Below, in pieces: positions 1 through 6,498 of a DNA stretch of 10,980 nucleotides; position 1 is the first letter of the stretch; every line of letters begins with the position of its first letter. The notes beneath the pieces were generated by a model. It saw nothing but the letters and a program-made list of their open reading frames with translations. It searched no databases and was not told where the DNA came from. This DNA comes from Bacteroidota bacterium (GTDB lineage Bacteria > Bacteroidota > Bacteroidia > Chitinophagales > Chitinophagaceae), in the NCBI GenBank assembly GCA_023392185.1, contig JAEVZP010000121.1:1-10980 (forward strand), given 5' to 3'. A program made the position numbers and the translations under genes.

Positions 1-569
1 TCCAGCTCGTCGTCGTTGATCACGATGCGCATCCGCTGGCCGCCCAGCACATACGACGGGCGCACCAGCACCGGATAGCCGATTTCGTTGGCTACCGTAA
101 TGGCTTCGTCGGTGCTGTAGGCCGTGCCGTATTCCGGATACGGAACCCCCAGTTCTTTGAGCAGGTCGGAGAAGCGGCCGCGGTCTTCAGCGATGTCCAT
201 ATCGTCAAACGAGGTGCCGATGATCTTTACGCCGCGCTCGTGGAGGCGTTTGGCCAGCTTCAGGGCCGTCTGCCCACCGAGCTGCACGATCACGCCTTCC
301 GGTTTTTCGTGTTCGATGATTTCCCAGAGATGCTCCCAGTACACCGGCTCGAAGTACAGTTTGTCGGCCATATCGAAATCGGTGGACACGGTTTCCGGGT
401 TGCAGTTCACCATGATGGCTTCGTAGCCGGCTTCTTTAATAGCCATCAGGCCGTGGGTGCAGCAGTAGTCAAACTCGATACCCTGCCCGATCCGGTTGGG
501 CCCGGAACCCAGCACGATGATTTTTTTCTTGGAAGAAGGAATAGATTCGTTGTGAAGCAATTGGGCCAT
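1..569 (-). CDS. carB: Carbamoyl-phosphate synthase large subunit, C-terminal half only (split CarB); runs off the window
   Basis: The visible 189 codons match the second ATP-grasp half of CarB, the half that phosphorylates carbamate to carbamoyl phosphate for pyrimidine and arginine synthesis. Seen: the GSGPNRIGQGIEFDYCC region at residues 21-37, NCNPETVSTDF at 55-65, VIVQLGGQTALKLA at 94-106, AEDRGRF at 127-133 and RPSYVLGGQRM at 170-180. In full-length CarB such as E. coli (about 1,070 residues) this block lies near residue 560, but here an ATG stands only 20 residues before it. The frame stays open upstream to a stop at 735-737, but those residues are unlike CarB and come from repeat DNA. 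The N-terminal half is not upstream; ridA and a tRNA are. A -7-like TACCTTTG box 8 nt before the ATG supports an independent gene. The 3' end is outside the window. Separate CarB halves are known in some archaea and thermophiles. A fragment left by rearrangement is the alternative. Confidence 0.88.
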   Translation of the reverse strand, partial: MAQLLHNESIPSSKKKIIVLGSGPNRIGQGIEFDYCCTHGLMAIKEAGYEAIMVNCNPETVSTDFDMADKLYFEPVYWEHLWEIIEHEKPEGVIVQLGGQTALKLAKRLHERGVKIIGTSFDDMDIAEDRGRFSDLLKELGVPYPEYGTAYSTDEAITVANEIGYPVLVRPSYVLGGQRMRIVINDDEL

Positions 570-577
570 AGCGGGCG

Positions 578-585
578 CAAAGGTA
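578..585 (-). promoter_or_regulatory. -7 promoter box of the carB half gene
   Basis: On the minus strand this reads TACCTTTG, a full match to the Bacteroidota -7 consensus TAnnTTTG. It ends 8 nt before the ATG at 569, so the leader would be only a few bases. No clear -33 TTTG is visible at the expected distance, where GTTGGA repeats lie. Confidence 0.5.
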
Positions 586-597
586 AGAAACGCTGCG

Positions 598-677
598 CGG
601 TTGGAGCCTTCGGCTTGGAGCTTCGCGTTGGAACTGCGTGTTGGAGCCCTTCGGGCGTTGGAAATGCTTCGCGTTGT
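598..677. repeat. GTTGGA-type short hairpin repeats, left cluster
   Basis: GTTGGA or TTGGA recurs at about 600, 615, 627, 640 and 656. Between copies lie small hairpins closed by TTCG, such as GCC-TTC-GGC (606-614) and GCCC-TTC-GGGC (646-656). The cluster starts about 30 bp upstream of the carB half gene. The same elements occur in opposite orientation at 757-833, so the two clusters form a loose inverted pair around 80 bp of plain AT-rich sequence. It looks like a dispersed palindromic repeat family; no function can be read from it. Confidence 0.6.
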
Positions 678-756
678 TATTTTTAGCAAAATCCGGTAAA
701 AAAGCGGTTGATTAGCAGTCCGGCAATCACTTTTCTACCACTACAGGTTTCTACGT

Positions 757-833
757 TATTCAACGCCACGAAGTGGCTCCAACGGCAACGCCTCCAACGC
801 CCGCCAAAGGCGGGTTCCAACACCCGGAAGGGT
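757..833. repeat. GTTGGA-type short hairpin repeats, right (inverted) cluster
   Basis: On the plus strand this has TCCAAC and CAACG units around perfect hairpins, for example CCCGCC-AAA-GGCGGG and GCCAC-GAA-GTGGC. It is the same family as 598-677 in reverse orientation. The cluster begins immediately after the ridA stop codon (834-836), so it may serve as the ridA transcript's 3' hairpin region. Confidence 0.6.
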
Positions 834-1253
834 TCAGGAAACCACCGCAATGCACTTCAGTTCAATCGCAATGGCTGAAGGCAAAGAATTCACACTTACC
901 GTAGTGCGGCAGGGCTGCGCGTCCTTAAAATACTCGGCATAGATGCGGTTGTAGGTATGGAAATCCCGCTTCATATCCACCAGGAAAACGGTGACGTCCA
1001 CAAGGTCTTCCCATTGGGCGCCGCTTGCTTCGAGGACGGTGCGCACGTTTTTAAAAACGCTGTGGCACTGGGCTTCAAAATCAAAGCTTTTAAACTGGCC
1101 GTGCTTGTCGAGCTCGAGGCCGGGAATGGAATCGTCTTCGGGGTTGCGCGGCCCGATGCCGGAAAGGAAAAGCAGATTGCCGGCGCGGCGGGCGTGGGGG
1201 TAAAGGCCCATGGGCTTGGGCGCTTTGTCGGCGTTGATGGGTTGAGCAGCCAT
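834..1253 (-). CDS. RidA/YjgF family protein, 2-aminomuconate deaminase-like
   Basis: A 139-residue cytoplasmic enamine/imine deaminase of the RidA (YjgF/YER057c/UK114) fold, which is normally a homotrimer. Seen: GLYPHARR at 16-23, LFLSGIGPR at 28-36, the EAQCHSVFKNVRTVLEASG stretch at 60-78, DVTVFLVDM at 86-94, and the C-terminal RTTV (R116) with AIELKCIA (E131). R116 and E131 fit the Arg and Glu that contact substrate carbonyl and water in RidA. The GLYPHARR start and the IELKCIA end are closer to 2-aminomuconate deaminases of tryptophan/kynurenine breakdown than to the housekeeping RidA. No other kynurenine-pathway gene is in the window, so the substrate stays open. The ATG at 1253 gives the usual family length. 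The upstream 125 bp to the tRNA carry two TTTCCGGAAA copies and no clear TAnnTTTG box. Confidence 0.88.
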   Translation of the reverse strand: MAAQPINADKAPKPMGLYPHARRAGNLLFLSGIGPRNPEDDSIPGLELDKHGQFKSFDFEAQCHSVFKNVRTVLEASGAQWEDLVDVTVFLVDMKRDFHTYNRIYAEYFKDAQPCRTTVSVNSLPSAIAIELKCIAVVS

Positions 1254-1358
1254 AGCGGGAAAGGTGAAATTTTTCCGGAAAATAAGGCGAATTTCCGGAA
1301 AAGCGGGCGGGTTTAGGGCATTTACAAAAAGAGTAGTTCGCCGAAAGAAATTCTGGAT

Positions 1359-1366
1359 TATTTTTG
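1359..1366 (+). promoter_or_regulatory. -7 promoter box of tRNA-Pro
   Basis: TATTTTTG matches TAnnTTTG exactly and ends 11 nt before the tRNA 5' end, so transcription would start a few bases ahead of the mature tRNA. A TTCG at 1337-1340, 18 bp upstream, is a one-mismatch candidate for the -33 TTTG. Confidence 0.55.
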
Positions 1367-1377
1367 CGGCCCGGTTT

Positions 1378-1451
<74 letters not shown>

Positions 1452-1464
1452 CTTTTTAAAACAG

Positions 1465-1497
1465 AAAAGAGCTCTGCTTCGGCCGGGCTCTTTTTTT
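1465..1497 (+). terminator. Intrinsic terminator after tRNA-Pro
   Basis: AAAAGAGC (1465-1472) pairs with GCTCTTTT (1487-1494) around a GC-rich, partly paired CTTCGG-type centre, followed by a run of T. It lies 14 nt after the tRNA. Its T run overlaps the -33 element of the next gene's promoter. Confidence 0.8.
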
Positions 1498-1525
1498 GTT
1501 TTCCTATCTTAGCAAGATAATTTTG
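1495..1525 (+). promoter_or_regulatory. Promoter of the MORN/TonB-domain gene
   Basis: TTTG at 1495-1498 and TAATTTTG at 1518-1525 are separated by 19 bp, fitting the Bacteroidota consensus (-33 TTTG, 19-21 bp, -7 TAnnTTTG). It lies about 40 bp before the ATG at 1567 and reuses the terminator's T run as part of its -33 box. Confidence 0.65.
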
Positions 1526-1566
1526 AAGCATACGACCCTCTTTTATTTTACTCTCCTTCCAGGATC

Positions 1567-2943
1567 ATGTGCCTGAAATATTGCTTTCCCACACTATCCC
1601 TCCTGATGCTTTCCGGTATCGCTGCCCAAGCGCAGGAAAAAATTCTGCTGCGTTTCCCCAACGGGCAAAAGACGCTTTCCGGAAATTGTGCTTTCTTCCT
1701 CCACTCCGATGCATCCACAAGCCTTGCACGGAAAGCGTTGGTGCAGTCTTTCTCGCTGGGAAAAGCGTTTGACCCGGTGGCAGATACCGCAAGGGTAGCA
1801 GATGCAGATGCATTTTCCGGAAATGATGCGTATAATCAGTCCGCTGCTTCCGGAAACGCTAACCCGGCTTTCGCTGTTTTTCTAACCCAGCTGGGACTTT
1901 CCTGCAACGGCCCTGTAACCAGTTATTATGTGAATGGGCAGCCTAAAGCAGTGCTTTCTTTCAATGCCGGCATGCCTTCCGGCCCCTACACCTCTTATTA
2001 CCCAAACGGACAGGTAATGATGCGCACCACGCTGGACCGCGGCATGCCCACCGGCGAATGGATACACTACTACAAGCAGGGTGCCGTCTTTGTAACCGGC
2101 ACCTTCAATCCCTATCCCGACAGCCTGATGCAGAATTTCTGGGAAACGCTGCTATTTGCGCCGGAGCCAGAGATCAGAAAGTTGCGGAGGCAGGCACCAG
2201 GCACGCAAACCGGCCTCACGGAACAGGGGCTGCGGAGCGAGTCCGGCAAGGAATCTCAGGCGCTGCGTGGCTTGTTTCAATACTTCGACCGGCTGCTCCT
2301 TAACGCGCCTGCCAATGGCCTTAAAGACGGTCCGTTCCGGTACTATTACCGCAGTGGCAACAAGCAGGCAGAGATGCACTTCAATGATAACCTCCGCACC
2401 GGCGAATGGACTTTCTGGGATGAAAAAGGCCGGGCCATGGCCAAACTACATTACCGAAACGGTGAACTTCAAAAAGTAGCCGATAGTTCCGGAAAAGAAT
2501 ACACCGTGAACGCTTATACCGCCTATCGCCAGGAACAAGCGAAAAAGCGAACCGCAGCGCCCACCAGGGGCGGTGGGCCGGAACCGGCAATCGCAGTACC
2601 GCCGGCGGTTTCCGGAAATCCTGCAACGTCGTCCTCGCAGATTTTTACTTTCGTGGAACAGATGCCAGAAGCACCCTACGATCTTTCACAATATTTATCC
2701 GAGCACATCCGGTATCCGCCCCAAGCCCTTAAAGAAGGTGTCGAAGGCCGGGTTGTTGTCAAGGTGAATATAGATGAACAAGGCCGCATTACAGACCCGG
2801 TTGTGGAACGCAGCGCCGGCGAGGAGCTGGACGCAGAGGCTTTGCGGGTGGTAAAAACGCTGCCCAACTGGAAGCCCGCCCGGCAGGGCGGAAAGCCGGT
2901 TTCTGTTTATTACCGGATTCCCGTGATGTTTAAGATTCAGTAA
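1567..2943 (+). CDS. Exported MORN-repeat protein with TonB C-terminal domain
   Basis: A 458-residue protein predicted to leave the cytoplasm. Residues 1-22 form a signal peptide with a short basic start, a hydrophobic core and an AQA|Q cleavage site. At about 118-175 and again at about 257-305 are MORN/YwqK-like repeats of the type YYxNGQ...GxPTGEW and YYRSGNKQ...GEWTFWDEKG. Residues 372-458 are a TonB C-terminal domain: YLSEHIRYPPQA, VEGRVVVKVNIDEQG, then a LPNWKPARQGGKPV region before the end. The link between 305 and 370 is Pro/Ala/Thr-rich. Many Bacteroidota proteins combine MORN repeats with this domain; they need not power TonB-dependent receptors. Unlike classical TonB, the N-terminus looks cleaved rather than anchored, so energy transduction is doubtful. 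AGGA at 1561-1564 sits very close to the ATG. Five in-frame TTCCGGAA motifs encode SGN or SGK tripeptides. Confidence 0.85.
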   Translation: MCLKYCFPTLSLLMLSGIAAQAQEKILLRFPNGQKTLSGNCAFFLHSDASTSLARKALVQSFSLGKAFDPVADTARVADADAFSGNDAYNQSAASGNANPAFAVFLTQLGLSCNGPVTSYYVNGQPKAVLSFNAGMPSGPYTSYYPNGQVMMRTTLDRGMPTGEWIHYYKQGAVFVTGTFNPYPDSLMQNFWETLLFAPEPEIRKLRRQAPGTQTGLTEQGLRSESGKESQALRGLFQYFDRLLLNAPANGLKDGPFRYYYRSGNKQAEMHFNDNLRTGEWTFWDEKGRAMAKLHYRNGELQKVADSSGKEYTVNAYTAYRQEQAKKRTAAPTRGGGPEPAIAVPPAVSGNPATSSSQIFTFVEQMPEAPYDLSQYLSEHIRYPPQALKEGVEGRVVVKVNIDEQGRITDPVVERSAGEELDAEALRVVKTLPNWKPARQGGKPVSVYYRIPVMFKIQ

Positions 2944-2963
2944 ATGCCTTCAGACCCGTCCAG

Positions 2964-3006
2964 ACTTGTGGAGTCTATCAGCATACTGCCCGAGGCCTCC
3001 ACAAGT
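2964..3006. repeat. Hairpin after the MORN/TonB gene
   Basis: ACTTGTGGAG (2964-2973) and CTCCACAAGT (2997-3006) are perfect 10-bp inverted arms around a 23-nt loop. It has no T run of its own and stands directly before the bidirectional terminator at 3008-3055. It could protect the mRNA 3' end or be a dispersed palindromic element. Confidence 0.6.
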
Positions 3007-3007
3007 C

Positions 3008-3055
3008 CAACATAAAAAAGCGGAACCCCTTTCGGCGTTCCGCTTTTTTATGTTG
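3008..3055. terminator. Bidirectional terminator between the MORN/TonB gene and gyrB
   Basis: A perfect 19-bp stem (3008-3026 with 3037-3055) contains GCGGAAC/GTTCCGC next to A and T runs, with a 10-nt loop. Either strand gives a GC stem followed by T residues, so it can end both the rightward gene and the leftward gyrB transcript. The convergent layout fits this. Confidence 0.88.
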
Positions 3056-3074
3056 AAATTTCAAACTACTGAAT

Positions 3075-3116
3075 CCGGTTTGGAACCGGGAAGGTGCGGA
3101 CACGCGCGGCGTGTCC
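3075..3116. repeat. Two small hairpins downstream of gyrB
   Basis: CCGGTT-TGG-AACCGG (3075-3089) and GGACACGC-GCG-GCGTGTCC (3098-3116) are perfect inverted repeats. The second resembles a GGACACGC...GCGTGTCC hairpin that I recall as dispersed in several bacterial genomes; this is from memory, not a search. They lie between the gyrB stop codon and the terminator. Confidence 0.45.
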
Positions 3117-3144
3117 CTACACCTATCTGCAACCGGGAAACGGA

Positions 3145-5142
3145 TTATACATCAATCCGGGCGTACTTGGCGTGGCTTTCGATAAACTCGCGGCGCGGGG
3201 CCACTTCTTCGCCCATCAGCATGGAGAATACCGAATCGGCCTGCGCAGCGCTTTCAATCGTGACCTGCTTCAGCGTGCGCGTTTCCGGGTTCATGGTGGT
3301 GTCCCACAGCTGGTGGTCGTTCATCTCGCCCAGCCCTTTATAGCGCTGCACGTTGACGGAATCTTCACGGCCGTTGGCGAATTTTTGCACCAAAGCCATG
3401 CGCTCTTCCTCGTTCCAGGCGTAGGCTTCTTCTTTGCCGCGTTTCACCAGATACAGCGGCGGTTGCGCGAGGTACACATAGCCCTGCTCGACCAGCTCTT
3501 TCATATACCGGAAAAAGAAGGTCAGAATCAAGGTGGCAATGTGCGAACCATCCACATCGGCATCGGTCATGATGATGATTTTGTGGTAGCGCAACTTCGT
3601 CAGGTTCAAGGCTTTGGAATCTTCCGGTGTACCCACGCTTACGCCCAGGGCGGTAAACATGTTGCGGATTTCCTCATTCTCGTAAATCTTGTGTTCCTGC
3701 GCTTTTTCTACGTTCAGGATTTTACCCCGAAGCGGCAGAATGGCCTGAAACGTCCGGTCGCGGCCTTGCTTAGCAGTGCCGCCGGCCGAGTCACCTTCCA
3801 CCAGATACAACTCGCAGCGGGCCGGATCGCGGTCAGAGCAGTCGGCCAGTTTGCCGGGCATCCCACCGCCGGAAAGCACGCTCTTGCGCTGCACCAGTTC
3901 GCGCGCTTTGCGGGCCGCCGCACGCGCCTGCGCCGCCAGAATCACCTTATCAATAATCAGGCGGGCCTGCTTTGGATTTTCTTCTAAGTAATGCTCCAGC
4001 GTGCGGGCTACGGTGGTGTTCACCGTTCCGGAAACGTCGGAGTTGCCGAGCTTGGTTTTGGTTTGACCTTCAAACTGCGGCTCCGGCACTTTTACAGAGA
4101 TAATCGCCGAAAGACCTTCCCGGAAATCGTCGCCGGTAATATCCACTTTGGCGCGCTCAAACAGTTTGTTTTTATCGCCGTAGGATTTAAACACCCGCGT
4201 AATCGCCGAGCGGAAACCGGCTACGTGCGTCCCGCCTTCAATGGTGTTGATATTGTTGACATAGGAGAAAATATTCTCGCTGTAGCTCGTGTTGTAGCTC
4301 AGCGCCACTTCCACCGCAACGTTGGTGGCGGCGTCGTGGCCGTCCATATAAATCGGCTCGGGCAGGAGCGGGTCGCGCTTGCTGTTGGAATCCAGCAATT
4401 GCAAAAACTCCTGAATGCCGCCTTCGGAATAAAACTCCTCCTTCCACGGTTCGCCGGTTTCTTCTACGGTTTCGCGCAGGTCGGTCAGCGTAATGCGGAT
4501 GCCACGGTTCAGAAACGACAGTTCGCGCAAGCGACCGGCCAGAATCTCGCGGTTGTACTCGCTCACCGTGAAAATAGAGCGGTCGGGCCAGAAGTGCTGC
4601 CGCGTGCCGCGCTTGTCGGTGACCTCGCCGGTTTCGCGGACGGAATACTGCGGAATGCCGATATTGTATTCCTGCTGAAACGTCTTCCCGTCGCGGAAAA
4701 CGGTGGTAATCATCTTGGAGCTGAGCGCGTTTACGCAGGAAACGCCTACGCCGTGCAGCCCGCCGGAAACCTTGTAGGAGTCTTTATCGAACTTACCGCC
4801 TGCGTGAAGCACTGTCATCACCACTTCCATTGCCGAGCGGCCTTCTTTGGCGTGCATACCGGTCGGGATACCGCGCCCGTCGTCTTCTACGGAGATGGAA
4901 TTGTCTTCGTGGATCGTTACATAAATATTTTTACAGTGACCAGCCAGCGCTTCGTCAATTGAGTTGTCCACTACTTCATACACTAGGTGGTGCAATCCTT
5001 TCACGCCAATATCGCCAATATACATCGCCGGGCGCTTGCGCACTGCTTCCAGGCCTTCGAGCACCTGAATGGAATCGGCGCCATACTCGCGGGGTTGAGG
5101 AGCAGCTACGGCTTCGGTCATTACTTCGTTTTCTTCGTTCAT
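3145..5142 (-). CDS. gyrB: DNA gyrase subunit B
   Basis: A complete 665-residue GyrB, the ATPase subunit of the gyrase that introduces negative supercoils together with GyrA (not in the window). The GHKL ATP site is visible: DNSIDEALAG at 59-68 (N60 for Mg), DDGRGIP at 87-93 and GGLHGVGVS at 127-135. The QVLEGLEAVRKRPAMYIGD start (from residue 26) is diagnostic. The TOPRIM domain has LVEGDSAGGTAKQGRDR near 440-460 and the metal-binding DADVDGSH near 528-535. The C-terminus has RYKGLGEMN and PRREFIE. The length is that of the short GyrB form and lacks the roughly 165-residue E. coli insert. ParE is less likely from the GyrB-like C-terminus. The ATG at 5142 gives a short acidic leader; a second Met is at residue 8. 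A TTTCCGGAAG copy lies about 11 nt upstream of the start. Confidence 0.96.
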   Translation of the reverse strand: MNEENEVMTEAVAAPQPREYGADSIQVLEGLEAVRKRPAMYIGDIGVKGLHHLVYEVVDNSIDEALAGHCKNIYVTIHEDNSISVEDDGRGIPTGMHAKEGRSAMEVVMTVLHAGGKFDKDSYKVSGGLHGVGVSCVNALSSKMITTVFRDGKTFQQEYNIGIPQYSVRETGEVTDKRGTRQHFWPDRSIFTVSEYNREILAGRLRELSFLNRGIRITLTDLRETVEETGEPWKEEFYSEGGIQEFLQLLDSNSKRDPLLPEPIYMDGHDAATNVAVEVALSYNTSYSENIFSYVNNINTIEGGTHVAGFRSAITRVFKSYGDKNKLFERAKVDITGDDFREGLSAIISVKVPEPQFEGQTKTKLGNSDVSGTVNTTVARTLEHYLEENPKQARLIIDKVILAAQARAAARKARELVQRKSVLSGGGMPGKLADCSDRDPARCELYLVEGDSAGGTAKQGRDRTFQAILPLRGKILNVEKAQEHKIYENEEIRNMFTALGVSVGTPEDSKALNLTKLRYHKIIIMTDADVDGSHIATLILTFFFRYMKELVEQGYVYLAQPPLYLVKRGKEEAYAWNEEERMALVQKFANGREDSVNVQRYKGLGEMNDHQLWDTTMNPETRTLKQVTIESAAQADSVFSMLMGEEVAPRREFIESHAKYARIDV

Positions 5143-5186
5143 TGAGTGTTGATTTCCGGAAGAAAGGCGCGGGAGAGAATCGCTCG

Positions 5187-5214
5187 TTTTAAACAGAAAA
5201 AACGCTGTTTAAAA
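5187..5214 (-). other. Hairpin in the gyrB leader
   Basis: TTTTAAACAG and CTGTTTAAAA are perfect 10-bp arms with an 8-nt loop, inside the roughly 100-nt untranslated leader implied by the promoter at 5243-5273. The stem is AT-rich and no T run follows in the gyrB direction, so it does not look like a terminator. A role in mRNA stability or translation is possible but unproven. Confidence 0.4.
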
Positions 5215-5242
5215 GCCTTCAAAACCGGTTTTTTTTAAGTTA

Positions 5243-5273
5243 CAAAAATACGTCAAAAATGCCGTAAATTCAA
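5243..5273 (-). promoter_or_regulatory. gyrB promoter
   Basis: On the minus strand TATTTTTG (5250 to 5243) matches TAnnTTTG, and a TTG (5273 to 5271) lies 20 bp upstream as a -33 element. This gives gyrB a leader of about 100 nt. The 337-bp gap between gyrB and the araC-type gene (5143-5479) otherwise holds two TTCCGGAA copies (5154, 5352) and the araC -7 box. Confidence 0.55.
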
Positions 5274-5467
5274 GGCTGGAGGGGTCTTAAAACGGGGAAA
5301 TTTTGGTTAAAAACAGACCGGCATTCCGGGTGGAAAATCAGACCACGTTTTTTCCGGAAATTCCCTTTGTTTTCCTACGGTTTTGTGCATTCCCGGACTG
5401 AAGGTTGTCCGCCCGCTGCCGGTGCCGGATTAACAAAGGGCTTATAGAAAGAGGCGGCTCCATTTCG

Positions 5468-5475
5468 TATTTTTG
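5468..5475 (+). promoter_or_regulatory. -7 promoter box of the AraC-type gene
   Basis: TATTTTTG matches TAnnTTTG and ends 4 nt before the GTG at 5480. If used, the transcript would begin at or just around the start codon, a leaderless or nearly leaderless mRNA. No clear -33 TTTG is found 19-21 bp upstream. Confidence 0.4.
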
Positions 5476-5479
5476 CGCC

Positions 5480-6340
5480 GTGCTGAAAAAAACGGTTCTC
5501 CGCAACGACGATACCGCCCGGGTGCTTACACAAGTGCTCGGTGAGGAAGTTGTGGTGCTGAGCCGGGAGGCTCTGACGGTCAACAACTGGATCAGCGGAG
5601 ATGTGCTTTTTCTGGAGCCTTCCTCGGTGGCCGGCCGCGACAACCATGGCCGGATGTTGCTGCTTCCGCTCGACGATACCCGGCAGGCGCTTCGGATTTT
5701 CTATTTCATAGCGCCCACCGATGCCGATGCCCGCGTGGTGGTGCTGTCGGTTCACCCCGACTTTTTTACCCAATGGCTCGAAGACTGGCGCAGCGTGGAG
5801 CCGGCTTTTCGCTTCGACCTGACCACCGAACACCAATTTGCGATTGACCCGCAGCTGCTGTTGCTGCTCGAAGCGCTTTGTACGACGCCGCAGGCAGCGA
5901 GTCCGTTTACAGCCGCCTTGCTCCACACCGAGACGGCCCTGCACCTGCTCCGGCGCACGGTAGAAGCCATTCAGGTGCCGTTTACGGCCTGCCCGGTGCC
6001 GGCGTGCCGCTTTCTGGCCATTGACGCCGAGCGCGAAAAAGTATTGGCCGCCCGAGATCTCTTGCTGGCCGGAACCGAGCGCCCGCTTACTATCAAAGAG
6101 CTGGCCCGGAAAGTGGCGATGAATGAATGTTATCTCAAAAAAGGCTTTAAGGCGCTGACCGGCAAAACGGTCCATGAGTTTCAGCACGAGCGCCGCATGG
6201 CCCGCGCCATTGAGCTGCTGCAAAGCGGCGCCACCACCGTTTCGGATGTGGCGCTGGAACTGGGCTTCTTATCCATCTCGCATTTCAGCACGGCGTTTAA
6301 GAAAGCGACGGGCATGAAAGCGTGCGAGTTGTTGAAGTAA
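5480..6340 (+). CDS. AraC family transcriptional regulator
   Basis: A DNA-binding regulator with the AraC/XylS double helix-turn-helix in its last 85 or so residues. The first HTH is LTIKELARKVAMNECYLKK, the linker contains FQHERRMARAIELL, and the second HTH is TVSDVALELGFLSISHFS followed by FKKATGM, very close to the family signature. The N-terminal 200 residues would be the sensing or dimerisation part; I do not recognise a ligand class. The frame is open back to a TTG at 5405, which would add 25 residues rich in Cys and Arg. I prefer GTG at 5480 (286 residues) because a TATTTTTG box ends 4 nt before it and the extension looks non-coding. It is divergent from gyrB and is followed by an inverted-repeat element. 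No target operon can be named from the window. Confidence 0.86.
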   Translation: MLKKTVLRNDDTARVLTQVLGEEVVVLSREALTVNNWISGDVLFLEPSSVAGRDNHGRMLLLPLDDTRQALRIFYFIAPTDADARVVVLSVHPDFFTQWLEDWRSVEPAFRFDLTTEHQFAIDPQLLLLLEALCTTPQAASPFTAALLHTETALHLLRRTVEAIQVPFTACPVPACRFLAIDAEREKVLAARDLLLAGTERPLTIKELARKVAMNECYLKKGFKALTGKTVHEFQHERRMARAIELLQSGATTVSDVALELGFLSISHFSTAFKKATGMKACELLK

Positions 6341-6372
6341 TTTCCCGGCGGCTTTATAGGTAGAAAATAGAA

Positions 6373-6439
6373 GGCGGATGAAACGGATTTTTATGGATAG
6401 GGATAAAATCCGTGTGTATCCGTTTTATCCGCCCTATCC
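6373..6439. repeat. ATCCG inverted-repeat element between araC-type and sigma genes
   Basis: GGAT units in the left half face ATCCG units in the right half. The 16-base arms 6373-6388 and 6418-6433 pair with one mismatch, and GGATAGGG (6395-6402) is the exact complement of CCCTATCC (6432-6439), giving an alternative fold. Similar ATCCG/CGGAT-rich elements are, to my recollection, scattered in intergenic DNA of Bacteroidota. It stands 33 bp after the araC stop and could stop or protect that transcript, though no T run follows. Confidence 0.6.
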
Positions 6440-6487
6440 GTGTTCCATCACAAAAGTCATTTCTCCATTGCAGAAATTAAACCCAAT

Positions 6488-6495
6488 TATCTTCG
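6488..6495 (+). promoter_or_regulatory. Possible -7 box of the sigma factor gene
   Basis: TATCTTCG differs from TAnnTTTG at one base and ends 3 nt before the GTG at 6499. The position repeats the arrangement seen before the carB half and the araC-type gene. No convincing -33 element is seen. Confidence 0.3.
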
Positions 6496-6498
6496 CTT

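Noticed and set aside
3991..4962. A 323-codon open frame on the plus strand, antisense to gyrB, and a second of 297 codons at 3094-3987
   Set aside because: Both are antisense to a fully conserved GyrB; their products are low-complexity, His/Ala/Val-rich and match no family.
5221..5239. AAAACCGGTTTT followed by T residues as a terminator
   Set aside because: It is a perfect palindrome with no loop and a short AT-rich stem, located upstream of gyrB where no plus-strand gene ends.
5405..5479. TTG start for the AraC-type regulator
   Set aside because: The 25 extra residues are Cys/Arg-rich and unlike the family, and a -7 box lies within them.
5375..6223. A 282-codon frame antisense to the AraC-type gene
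   Set aside because: The plus-strand frame has a clear double HTH; the antisense product is basic, Gln/Arg-rich and unrecognised.
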